DNA of 64,000 bases from Nematostella vectensis. Taxonomy: Eukaryota; Cnidaria; Anthozoa; Actiniaria; Edwardsiidae. The translations under genes were made by a program, and so were the position numbers. The stretch covers positions 3,779,501 to 3,843,500 of the forward strand of contig NC_064047.1 in assembly GCF_932526225.1 (NCBI RefSeq), in the 5' to 3' direction. The notes under the pieces are model-generated. The model did not search any database. It was not told where the DNA came from and was given only the letters and a program-made list of their open reading frames with translations. Shown here piece after piece: positions 48,701 through 59,043 of this stretch (the first letter of the stretch is position 1; every line of letters starts with the position of its first letter).

Positions 48701-51700
48701 CACTTTCAATCACTCCGTTTTTTTGCATTTAAATCGCCCTAAATAAACTCGCTTCGTTTTTTTTGTCAGAATTTTCAGTCTTCTAGTGTCGAGGAAGAAG
48801 ACGGTTCCATGTCTCTTCAACAAGATGTGTATGAAGACACGACCCCTTTGTTGGTTGACCTGGCTTTTGATCTAGGCGTCCTGGGATTGAAAGCTTTCTC
48901 TAGCGAGTCTCGCACGGATGATGACACGACAGACAAGATGCGTAGTTACATCAGTAACTTTTGTGACCAAGATAATCAAGCCGACGAGCAGAAATTGATG
49001 CGACTCATATTCAAGCTATCAGAGCTTAGTCTGAGACTGAGCAAGTCGTGCAAGGAATATTCCAGGTCTAACGATCTAAGGTAGATAAATGTTATCTTCA
49101 CGCCCTTGAAATCCTTTGATGATTCATCTTTTTTTTCTGAGCGGTAGGGGGTAACAGTGCGCGCTTTTGAGAAATCTATCCAATCTGGATAAGAAAATGG
49201 CTTTCACAAGCTATTGACTATTTCTATCCCTACCCAAATGAATGATGCGACTTTGCATTTAACATTCGGCTAAAATATAAAGTTTCAGGAAGTTTACTTT
49301 TATTGTTAGCTGTAGACTGCAAAGCATGGGGGTATTCCTAACAAAAGGGACATGTTAAAAGCAGCTGTGAAGAGGGCTGCAGTGGCACTCGATGATCATG
49401 ATACTTATTATTTGTAGGTTACTTTTGATTGTTGCTGATGCGTTTTATTGTAAACATCTTTCTAGCTGGCTGACAGAGCGAGTTCTGGAGATGGGAGAGC
49501 AAGGATTCTCTTTCTTCCTCACTTGCCTTTGTGGTGACTTGAGTGAGATGATAACAGTTGAAGAGTCTTTTCAGATGTGCAAAAAGTTCCTTGAGGTACC
49601 ATTATTTATTGCTAGATGATATCATGAAAGAGGATATCAAATTGAATGATATTCCTGGATAACATTTTATTTCTCGTAACATCCTGTTTATCTCTTCAAG
49701 AAATTCAAAATCTTCTTCCCGCTGGATGCGCCAAACAAAAAGACACCGGATCGTCCTGAGGTGAGAAATGAAATAATCATTTTGTCATAGAAGAAGAAAA
49801 GATGGGAAAGCAAGTACTTGACGTTTTCTTTTAACTTTTTTTGCGTCAAACATAAGCCATTGTATTAGTCTTTCAAAATCATTGTCCAAGAGGCCGAAAG
49901 GTCTAATTGTTTTCAACTCACCAACGAGATGGCCAAACTTAGATAAAAATAAGGGACGATTGAAAATGGTTTGTTTATCGGCGGTTGTTTTTCAGTGCTG
50001 GTCAATGGCCGCTCGTATTGGTTGCATTGAAGTGACTTCGAATTCAGTGCCATCATTTTGTCGAACAGAAGCATAAAGAACTTGAGACAGCGATTCAGCT
50101 AGTCATATCTTTTATTGGATAACTGAACTCTGTTTGACTTCTTTTCTGTAAATGAAAACTTATTGTAAACAAACCCGATAAAAATATTGCATCTCTCGGA
50201 AATTTCCCGCTGAAAGCTGGAGATCTTGAAAATATTACATGATAAATTTTTCGTTTTGGAGTTGTTTTCTTGCCGTTGTAAATCCCTTTTCCACTCTTGG
50301 TTTCCTCTTTAACTCGTGCTTGCAAAGCATTTACGAGTTATTGGAGGGACTTCTGTGTCACTCGATCATCGGATAATTGGAAGGATAACCCGTAAACTTT
50401 TTGTGGACTTTCTGTGCTTTCGCAACACAGCAATCCTTAGATCATCCTGTAAACTTCAGGTGTTCAACTTCGGGTTAAAGCTTAGTACTATATAGCCTCG
50501 TTCCCAGGCTTCTCCTTTGTCAGCTCTTTTTCCTAGGCCCATGATGCAACGCGGTATTTTGTTTTTAAAATGGCGGAATGTTGTAGCGCTGACACTGCTT
50601 GGGAAAGCGGCAAATCAAACGTGACGTCACTAACGAGAAGCCGCGCAGCGAAAAGGAGCCTGGGACGAAGCTAAGTACTATAAATGAGGGCATCGACCTG
50701 TGACCGATACGGTCATTTCTTAATAAAGCCGTTAAGCATATAATAATATATAAGCTAGTATTTTCAGAAAAGTCTTCGATGTGGGTTGAGCATGCGCCTT
50801 CGTCACCGACGTCAATCGATCTTTTACGGTTCAGTCCAATTCAAGTTGTTAGTTTGCAAACAAAAGACGTAAAATGCTAGCAAAGCTTTTAATTCTCTTT
50901 GTTTTAGTACTTGCCGATTCACGTCTCTGGGTTTTCGCGTTGTTTGTTTGAATTTGTGCTGAAAGAACAAATAGCCAAAACTTCGACTTTTAAGTCCGAG
51001 AAACATGAGGTAAAGGCTCTGTTACCTGGGTCTCTGTTTGCAGGGTAATAAAAAAAAGCCTCTGTTAGAAGGACAAAATAGAAGAGGATAGATTTCCACA
51101 AATTAATTTTTCACAATTCTTCCCAATTAACTAAACTAAATATCAAACAAAACTCGTACAAACACATACCCTGGTTCCAGAGCCTCGAACGTCTCTATTA
51201 ATGGCCTTCGAGGTTGAGCGAAAAGAAACTGTCAGAATTTCTTGGTTTCCATGGCCACGCGTCGATTGGCCAATCAGCGACCAAGTTCAGATTCTGAACC
51301 TTGCAGAAGTCGAAATAGCGCTTCGAGAGGCCAGAGGCTTCATCTTGCTTGCCACTAAACAGAGAGACGTTCGAGGCTCTGGAACCAGGGTAACAAACAT
51401 ATGGCCCCTGATTATTCACCGAAACAATTTTGCGCCTTTTTAGAATGTTAACTTGCATAAAACACACTGTATGATAGTAGCGTGATAAATTATTGCGGGT
51501 ATTTAATTTTGTTTCCGGAAAGAATGTGCTGAAAATTTCACATGCTAGCATAAAGCTTTTCGATCCGTACGATACCAATAGTACTAAAACTAATTTTAGT
51601 TACACGTTTACTCAGTAATGCCACGTTAGTGTAGCGGTGCGGATACTTGTCTCCGACCAGAGCGCACTGCGCGAGGAATGGATTCCATGTCCAGTACACC

Positions 51701-54700
51701 AAATCAGTAACATAAGGATGAAAATATAATATATAGATTTAGGGACTGCCTAAAAGCGGAGCCAGCAAGCAATCAATTTAAGCCATATTATAATACCTAT
51801 ATATGTATGTATATATATAATGTGTGAGTGAAGCCATCCATAGAAAAGTGCTTGATGCACAGGTGTAAAGTGGAATATGTGTATGTATATTTTTATTGTT
51901 GTTTTACCCGGAAAAACTTGTTGGGTGTATATGGAGGTATCATACAATAGGGAACATTGAAGAGTTGAAAATGAATTAAACTTTTTTACAGTAAAATGGG
52001 TGCTTTTTTATTCTCTTTAACATTTAAAACCATATCAGCACACAACGCGTTTCTATACATTAGCATATCGTTTTTGCCAGTAAATGTGCTCCATACTTGC
52101 CTACACTGTCCAAATTCCCTTTCTTCCTTTCACATCGCACTACTAGATTTTTATAATTTTCTCTCAGTTGAAGGGTAATAAAAGTAATTTGGTAGAAATT
52201 ACAAATATTGGATAAACAGTTTTATCAACCTTCTTTACTGGTTTTATTTCGGCTAATACTCTTTGAATTGACACTTTGTCTTGGGTGGATCGTACAAAAC
52301 ACTGACCCTCGATGAGGAGAGCCATGGACCTACTAGACCCCCATATTGAAGCATCATGGTTTTAAGGGTATGTACACCTGGTATTTTTGTTTTAAAACAT
52401 AAAATAGGGCCTGGTGTGGTATTACAAAAAGATGCAGTTTGTTAAAAAAAAGGTAGCTATATTTTCATTTCACATCACTTCCATGAACAGTGCTAAATTA
52501 TCTTTGAAATAACTGCTGGAAAGGTCAAATGGTACATTGCTGTTGATTTTTGCAAATATCATCTCAGATTCCTAAGTATTGAGCTGTATTCATATCAGCT
52601 ATTTGAAAAGTAGATTGCTCACAAAACCCTGTGCAGTTAATTAGTTCAAATTGAAACTATATATTTTTTTACTAGAAAACCCATTTAGTCAATTAGCAAT
52701 AAGGGCCAATGTTGGTCAGTGTTTTGTACCAGCCACTTTGTCAAAGGGTGAATGAAATAAACCACTCTAACTTGTTTTCAAAGTTTCTGACTACTTTAAG
52801 TTTATTTTATTAGCCTGGTTAATTTTTTTATAACAAGTTTTCATTTGTAACTATTATCTATCTTTTTGTTACTTAGCTGTATAAATGAATACATTCTGCC
52901 CTAGCACCATGCCTTTAAAGCTATCAGCTTGCTTGAGTTGGGATTCACCTGAAAAAAAATTGGAGAACAGTGACAAAACGCTACGGAAGAATACTAAAGA
53001 TATAAATGTTATGCTGCACAAAACCTAATTGATAAACCTAAAATTAAAAATAATTCCAAGTAACCTTTAAAATAGAACATTGAACAGAAAATTAATATAT
53101 GAAGTCTGTTTTTTAGGGGCTAATGAGCCAGAGGTTGAATTGCCTTTTGACCTTTTTCTTAGGAAAAGCTGTAGAGAAAAACTATAAGTATCGAACTAAA
53201 TGCTCCCAACAATAAGCTGTCTTTAGTTTTCTATGAAAAATGAAGAGATGGGAGTTTTGAGATGTTGTATGAAAACGTTGAGCTGGGGTATTCAAGATTT
53301 ATTTTTGTGAAAAAGAATCATAAGCATAAAGGGAACTGTGTAGGTAAAGCAGATCTTTTTAGAACCTATTACCCCTCATGAACCTTTTTTCTACATTAAA
53401 TTTTTAAAAATGTTATTCGAACTCACAAAATATAAACTAAAACATTTCCTCGCTCGATATTTTTCTAAAAGAGCTGACAGAACTTAAATGTGGTGAAGAA
53501 TCTCCAGATAAGAAATCGTTTTTTATTTACAGTTAAAAAGTTATCCCACTTAAGTTAAAATGCTTAAGATTAGGTTAGTTCACTTCTTGAATGAATTAAA
53601 AGCAAAGAAATAACAACATTTTCTAAAACAAACGCGACGTTTGTTTACGAACAATCAATCGCACAATTTCTCTCCTTTTTATGGGATAATGTACGAATTA
53701 AGTAGCTGAATTACTAGTTAGGAACTAGACATAATAAAACATCAACATCTCATCATGGCTTTAACTGTTTGAGTGCTAGAAATTTTTCATAGCTCCGACG
53801 AAGTTTATAAAATTGATAACCTGCGAACAGGTTCTCTTTGTGCTGAATCGGACTTTTAGCCTTTCGAGTGTTCCTCTTTGTGCTGAATCGAACTTTTAGC
53901 CTTGCGAGTGTTCAGGAGCCCTGTGGCGAGCGGTTTTAGTCGGAGGGGCTTGGGGCCGGGCAAAAAAGTGCTTCGCACGTCGTAAAGCGTCCACAACAAA
54001 CTGCCCAGCTTCGCACGTCGTAAAGCGTCCACAACAAACTGCCCACACAAAAAAAACTTTTCGCTCGGCCCACACACTAGCGCCTGTGTGCAGGCTATAA
54101 AATTGACGTCTTACCTTCTTTTTCCAAACCCATCCTTTGTCCTTCCATTCATCGTCTGTACGTCTTTTTATTATAAAAGTGTTAAGATGTGTCGAATTTC
54201 TTTCTTGGCTTTAGCCACGACGAAAATAATGCAAAAACTTTATCAATGCACGGTGTCGGCCGCGAGTTAGAAGAGCAAAATGCGGGAAAAATTAGACGCA
54301 GGGTTCCCGTGAGTGTAAATACAAAAACACTAGAAACTAAATAATTGTAATTTTTGATGTAACTTTCGGGGTTTTAATAAGTATGTAGCATTCTCGGATA
54401 GTGCTATAATATATTCTTGTATAATTATTTCACTGAGGTGGCGTTTTGCTAAGTTATTGCAAATTTTGCTGGCTCCACGGGCAGTCGTGCGGGCGGGCGA
54501 CACCACAGGGTACCTGCGCAATGACCAAAAAAACTTAGTCGAAAAGTTATATACCATTTCTCTATACCTATGGAGCTTCGCGCGCGGCTTGCCGCCGCGC
54601 TGGCTCAGCTAATATGTCGTAAAATTTTTGTTGATTGAAATAAATGTCACGTGAATAAGAGGCCCCGCCTTTTATTCTAGGACAAATTTCTAGCCCATAT

Positions 54701-57700
54701 CGATATTTTTTCCTAAGTCCTCCCCAGATATTATGTAACGCATGGTTATCTAGCCTTCAAAATATAGCAAATTTTGTTTAACAGCAAAGTTGCGATGACT
54801 ACTTACGGCTCAATTTAAAACATCATTTGATATTATATGTTCCTATCTCTGCCACTATGTTTTGGTATTTATCAAGAAGCTATTCAGATGAAAGGGTTCA
54901 CGCGATTTTGAATAAAAAGTCCATAAAGGTATAGTGGTGGCAATTGGCATATCTAAATAGTCCTGAAAAAAGTCGTCGCTATCCCACTATCGCACAACAG
55001 TCTTGACGCAGGGTCAATTCCTGTGCTAAGAATGTTGTTTTCTATTCGTTTCTCAGGGGTGGAAACTACAGGTACGCTGTAAAGATACTGTTACTGTTAG
55101 CGATAGAGTGATTTTCATTAACCCGTAAACTACACTTTAGCGTATTACAATTTATTGTGATCTGATTCTATTGTACTCTTTTGTGTTTTACTGACTATTA
55201 CGCTTTGACTATCACACTTTGTTTCACGGCTTAATGAAAACCACACTACATATTCAAAACAGTATTAACAAGCGGTCCAGTGAAGTCCTTTTTATAGAGT
55301 CTTTATGTTATTATGTAAAAACGTCATTTTTAGAAAGTGTCTAAAAGATGACTTTACTGATTCTTTATAAACAGGGGGCAACTGCTTTGGTTAATGGCAT
55401 CTTGGAGCCTTTCACAGATGTAGCATACAAGAATTCAAACTGGAGTGAAATTGAACTTCACATTTCAAGGTATAACCGAAATACTGTGCCAAATTTTCGT
55501 TTTTGTGCCTAGCATCCACTTTTTCGAATAAAACTTCTGGTACGATAACGGATAAGTTGATGGGTGTGGAGTTACTCACAGGAGGTGTACGTTTCAGTCC
55601 TGTCAAATCCAAAATATAGCTTTTTGATAAGATTTTTCTATTTAGGCCTGACCCATTCACCATTAAGGCGTTTTTTAACACATTTAATTGTCACGCATTG
55701 GATAGTATATCGTCCTCTCTGTTTCCCTGGATGGCTCAGCATCTCCGTGTGATAGCCCCTGACAAGCAAGTACCGTCAAGCATCCTACTATATACTTCCG
55801 AGAAAACGTTCAATTACTTTAAACAGGTAGGTTACATGGCCATATGTTAGAAAACTGTAATTCGGTTAATATGCCACCCTCGGTAAATAAAGATTATTGC
55901 ATTGTATTGTAGATATCCACAGCGTTTGCTAATTCAAAGCAGGAATTTCTCGTGTAGTATTGTCCAAAAAATAGAAATAGTTAATTCTGGTAGAATAACA
56001 CACAGTTGCACGGCCGTATCAGGGGGTGGGTCGCTAGGCCATGTGCAGCCCCGCCTCCCCCTAACATTTAAAAGAATTAAAAGGAAATAACAAGTAGGGG
56101 CATAACAGTACCCCAATCAACAAAAATGGTAAAAACAAGGCGTTGGCAGTTCTGAAACACAAGAATGGGCAACCTCCTTTTTATTCCATATTAATGATTT
56201 GGAGAATAATCCACTTTCAATCACTTTTTTTTAAAACTCGCTTCGTTTTTTTTTTTTTTTTTTTGGTCAGAAATTTCAGTCTTCCAGTGTCGGTTCCATG
56301 TTTCTTCAACAAGATGTGTATGAAGACACGACCCCTCCGTTGGTTGACCTGGCTTTTGATCTAGGCGTCCTGGGATTGAAAGCTTTCTCTAGCGAGTCTC
56401 GCACGGATGATGACACGACAAAGAAGATGTGGAGTTACATGAGAAATTTTTGTGAGCTTGTTAGCTACATAGGTCAAAAGAGATGGTCAGAGAATTTGGA
56501 ACGCACAAGGGAAAACATCAAAGAGCGGCGAAGGTTGGCAAGACGAAGAGGTTTGCGCGCTGTAACGCACGGTATCGTTGGTGAGTCATTTTAGAGTGTA
56601 AATAACCATTGACTACGCCCAGGTAAAGCCAAAGTGGTTCTTTTTAAGAGATGCGCTGTGTTAACAAATTATTAAATGGATTCTTTACGCAGCAACGAAT
56701 TTAATGTAACAAAAAGCGAAAAAAAAAAAGGGAAAAAATACTGTACATATTCAAGCGCTTCTTTATTTGACTTTTAATTGACTTCTTTTTATATGGCGCT
56801 GGTATCTCCTGTTTTATTTCGATTGTGTAGTTCCAGAAAATATCCATACCCCCCCCCCCCCCCTTTTAGGGGATTGAAAATTCCGGGGAGGTGGGGGTGG
56901 GGGATTCAAACGCCCAGGAATTTCCAGAGAAAAGGGGGGTAAAATGCCCTTTTTCCTGAACAGTTACTGTATTTATTTTTGTCCAGGGGGTTGAAAATTC
57001 CAGAGGGGTATGTATACGGAGGGGGGTATGGATATGTTCTGGAACTATACATTGTTATTCATTCTTCAGCTTCAACCGCGTTTTGGCGGTCAAACTCCGA
57101 GCTCGAGAGTGCTTACCTCTCTCCGTTTGTTGACGCATTGATAGAAGCCGTGTGCGACCCAATGCTGCTTGACCACTGCTTGCGAGAGGTGTGTATAGGG
57201 ACTAACCTAGCCTCCACAGGCATCTCAAAGACCAGAAAAAGAAAAAAAAAGGATTGGTTTTCCTGTGGCAAAAAAACGGAAGTGACAAACCGGTGTGGCC
57301 AAAAAAAAAAAACCGAAGTGACAAACCGCAATTTCGCCACAGGTAACCCATTCTTTCTGTCCTTTTCATTATGAATTGCCTGCGGAGGAGGCTAGGACGA
57401 ACCAAACAAGGCTGTAATAATTGCTACTCGATACACTCTTTTTGTTTTATAAGAACCTTTTCCATGTGAACTTCGAGCCTGAGTTTTCAACAAATTCTAA
57501 GAACTTTCTAAGAACATGTTGAAGCTTTGGTATAGCAGCAAAAAATGTTTTGCTAGTCCGATGCGCTCTAAAATGACGAGTCAAATTATGTTCACAATAA
57601 CAACCTATTGCTAACTTTGTGTAATTCTCTTTCTAATACTTTATTGACTTTTATATTTTTTATATACACTGACATGTTAATGTCCATTCCATTTCAAGGA

Positions 57701-59043
57701 TTCTGTATGCTTAGAAAAACAAAAACATGTTTTTCTGCTTTATTTACCACGGTTTCTTATTAGCTTAAGTAATGTTCATTTTGTTATTTCTTCAGGTATC
57801 TACTAGTCTGTATTCGGATCACAATAAACGAAACTGGGAAGATTTCCAAGTCAGTCGTGCTGTTGATTGCTCCTCTTCACTCAGCAAGCTGCTCGTAAAG
57901 TAAGTAATAACGCGCGGCCTGCAATCACCGATTTAACCGACCTAACAGGTCAGCTTCTTTATTGTATCAATGTGTGGGGTAACTGTTCTAAAACACTCTT
58001 ATTACAACTTTAACTAATCCAAAAGCGCGCTGCTAGAATTATCCTGTCTGCGGACTTCTCTGCACCCCCCGTTGATCTTTTTCAAGAACTCAAATGGTTG
58101 ACTATTTTTGACTTGATAAAGCTTCGGAAATTACATGTATTGTATTGTAACAAATCCGGGCCTCACTCTAAGTGGTTGTTTCACCAACAAAGGTGATATA
58201 ATTTATGGCTTAACTCGTGAATGCTTGCAAACCATTTACTAGTTATTTGGGGGACTCAACCCTCATGGAATACTTTTCTAACAAATCTACCATATACATA
58301 TACTTGTTACAGTCGTTATGAACTCGTTAAAGCCGCATTGTCACCAGTTTACTTCCGGTCGATTACGTAACAATCTCCGATGATTTTAAACGGAAAACGC
58401 GAAAAATATTTCAATATTTTGAAAGCATTGTGTCTATTGCAAGTTTCTTCGAGGATGTGATTGATAATTTAGAGCGGATGGCATGTTAAATATCTCGGAT
58501 TCTAATAGATTCATTTGTCTTTTAACGATTGAGGTTTTCGTTGGACCTCCGGAAGTGAACTGGTGACAATGCGGCTTTAAGCCTTGGGTACCTTATTATG
58601 CAGAAGAGCCTGAATGTCTTTCCTCCCTTTTTTATAAAGGTCAAGAATGTAGAGCCATTTAAAATAATAATAATACTGGCTAAACGCATATCTTCCGTAT
58701 TTTTCACTATGCACTTTGATTTACATCTTTTTTTTTTCCTTTACGTTTTTCGTTTAGGACGATAGAAGCATTCAAAAAACGTGTCCTTGGCCCGAAGACA
58801 AAGGAACTTGTAACTAAGTTCATTAACCAACCGAACAAGCCTCCCCACAGAAACGCGAGTGAGGAGTTCAGTCTCGAATTGAGATCTTATCGACCACAGG
58901 GGCACAAGTACAGTCTGGTTGAAATCCTAATGGCTGCGAAGGGCGTGATCAATACAAGAGATCCATCCGGTAGCACATATCGAGAGCTAGTGACTAGCCT
59001 AGTGACGCAGGAACCCGCCTTGAAAGATTTCGTCAAGTTCTGA
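22213..59043 (+). CDS. ZSWIM4/5/6/8-like SWIM zinc-finger protein, 36 exons
   Basis: Exons: 22213-22504, 26356-27111, 27407-27778, 28424-28636, 28888-29113, 29355-29473, 30038-30786, 31013-31665, 32053-32182, 32288-32347, 35097-35191, 35429-35549, 36011-36309, 36695-36824, 36930-36989, 39643-39737, 39971-40091, 40558-40856, 41243-41372, 41478-41537, 43904-43998, 44236-44356, 44831-45129, 45515-45644, 45750-45809, 47850-47944, 48182-48302, 48770-49080, 49466-49595, 49701-49760, 55375-55469, 55706-55826, 56271-56580, 57070-57188, 57796-57899, 58758-59043. All junctions are GT-AG and in phase, giving 2,478 residues without a stop. Residues 32-41 TLVDSCCKIL and 280-289 SLVDCCCNVL fit the Elongin BC-box; VPDELQLKV (57-65, 305-313) fits a cullin-2 box. 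SWIM zinc motifs: C124, C126, C142, H144 and C377, C379, C386, H388. The text after SWIM2 (DGVPDATAGPG, CGSLCDELSRLWLLVVLNP) matches ZSWIM8-type proteins, which act as cullin-RING ligase receptors. Five near-identical 235-residue modules follow (about 1089-2267), then a ZSWIM-like C-terminus. The ATG at 22213 is the first in frame; upstream TTG 22183 is not used. Usual family length is about 1,000-1,850. Confidence 0.82.
23514..25215. mobile_element. 1.7-kb foldback element in ZSWIM intron 1
   Basis: Outer ends are inverted copies of about 75-90 bp starting CGGAGGGTACAA(A/G)ATGCAGG and ending in CAGGTCGGGTGATTTTA; each arm contains internal repeats of GCAGGTCGG. A second nested inverted pair (about 24624-24663 and 24990-25032, with TTGCTGCACATCAA) lies inside. 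No transposase was recognised. No clear target duplication was found. Confidence 0.6.
24298..24372 (+). repeat. tRNA-derived SINE-like segment (Pol III A and B boxes)
   Basis: TGGCTAAGTGG (24299-24309) matches the A box and GGTTCGATTCC (24352-24362) is a perfect B box. The segment is followed by T-rich sequence. The T-stem and acceptor stem do not pair well, so a functional tRNA is unlikely; a SINE head is the better reading. Confidence 0.5.
28637..30037 (+). other. Introns 4-6 of the ZSWIM-like gene
   Basis: Three introns separate exons 28888-29113 and 29355-29473. The third (29474-30037) contains an 18-base G-run near 29849. No other features recognised. Confidence 0.5.
33067..33276. mobile_element. 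210-bp foldback element in unit 0 (present in all units)
   Basis: Inverted ends TTAAAGCTTAGTACTATA and TAAGTACTATAA with GCCTCGTTCCCAGGC-like inner arms. The body contains TGACGTCA (CRE palindrome) and AAAATGGCGGAATG (YY1-like). Other copies: 37704-37912, 42244-42453, 46524-46732, 50474-50692. Because it is at the same place in each unit it was carried along by the tandem amplification. Confidence 0.65.
33766..33992. mobile_element. 227-bp foldback element in unit 0
   Basis: Inverted ends of about 28 bp, TACCCTGGTTTCAGAGCCTC and its near-complement ending GAACCAGGGTAA. It contains no gene; the long antisense open frame across it is repeat noise. In unit 3 its left half is missing through a 323-bp deletion. 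Confidence 0.65.
36194..40740 (+). repeat. ZSWIM exon-block tandem unit 1
   Basis: A 4,547-bp unit with the 3' part of chimeric exon 13, exons 14-17 and the 5' part of chimeric exon 18. All exons are open with the same lengths as unit 0. It shares the 36-bp pre-exon deletion with unit 0, making these two sister copies. Exon 14 reads CGGDL-region as LCGDLSEMITAREAF against LGGDLSEMITAGEAF in unit 0. Confidence 0.92.
40741..45013 (+). repeat. ZSWIM exon-block tandem unit 2
   Basis: A 4,273-bp unit with the 3' part of exon 18, exons 19-22 and the 5' part of exon 23. It is shorter because about 274 bp before exon 21 are deleted (CACAAC joined directly to GTCATTTTTAG); the same deletion is in unit 3. 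The intron sequence from 41250 to 41860 resembles unit 0 more than unit 1 (for example CATGGTCCTGTATTAG), suggesting gene conversion or mosaic ancestry. Confidence 0.92.
45014..48963 (+). repeat. ZSWIM exon-block tandem unit 3
   Basis: A 3,950-bp unit with the 3' part of exon 23, exons 24-27 and the 5' part of exon 28. Besides the deletion shared with unit 2 it lacks a further 323 bp near 46994 (TTTTCGCG joined to TCAGCGACC), which removes half of a foldback element. Its last chimeric exon keeps the longer acidic leader (VEEEDG) seen in copy A, so exon 28 is four codons longer. Confidence 0.92.
48964..56453 (+). repeat. ZSWIM exon-block tandem unit 4, interrupted
   Basis: The last unit: 3' part of exon 28, exons 29-30, then a 2.9-kb insertion (51733-54609), then exons 31-32 and the 5' part of exon 33. 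At its end exon 33 is not chimeric: it continues into the ancestral 3' half, after which exons 34-36 follow. It keeps the full ancestral sequence before exon 31, as in copy A. Confidence 0.9.
51733..54609 (+). mobile_element. 2.9-kb insertion in unit 4, Helitron-like end
   Basis: The host sequence ATATAATATGACGTAAAATT of the other units is split here. TAATAT is present on both sides (51727-51732 and 54610-54615). The right end has a GC-rich hairpin (GCGGCTTGCCGC core) 10 or so bases before CTAA followed by T, the layout of a Helitron 3' end inserted at A/T; the left end does not start with the usual TC. An alternative is a 6-bp target duplication by another element type. Inside are only AT-rich sequence and two tandem duplications (53838-53915 with GCTGAATCG(G/A)ACTTTTAGCC; 53968-54045 with CTTCGCACGTCGTAAAGCG). 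No Rep/helicase frame was seen, so it is non-autonomous. Confidence 0.55.
56822..57055. mobile_element. 224-bp foldback insertion, copy B only, TSD ATTGT
   Basis: Element 56827-57050 has inverted ends GTAGTTCCAGAAAATATCC and (complement of) GGATATGTTCTGGAACTATAC, with C- and G-runs inside. It is flanked by ATTGT (56822-56826 and 57051-57055); copy A has a single ATTGT at the matching site near 2081-2086. It lies in the intron between ZSWIM exons 33 and 34. Confidence 0.8.
57926..58195 (+). mobile_element. LINE (CR1-like) fragment, copy B
   Basis: Counterpart of 2941-3212. One T-to-A change creates a TAA in the frame (CTTTAACTAATCC) and other substitutions follow, confirming it is decaying intron sequence. 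Confidence 0.65.
58327..58580. mobile_element. 254-bp MITE with TTAA ends (complete)
   Basis: Inverted ends of 32 bp with one mismatch, TTAAAGCCGCATTGTCACCA..., flanking about 190 bp of noncoding sequence. The TTAA at each edge may be the target duplication, as in piggyBac-type elements. It lies in the last intron of the ZSWIM-like gene. Confidence 0.75.

Noticed and set aside
53838-54045. Possible CRISPR-like array from two pairs of 38-bp direct repeats
   Set aside because: Only two adjacent copies of each without spacers; simple tandem duplications in eukaryotic sequence.
56979-57374. 131-codon frame crossing ZSWIM exon 34
   Set aside because: It joins the 224-bp foldback insertion with the exon; only 57070-57188 is coding, as shown by the splice sites and by copy A.
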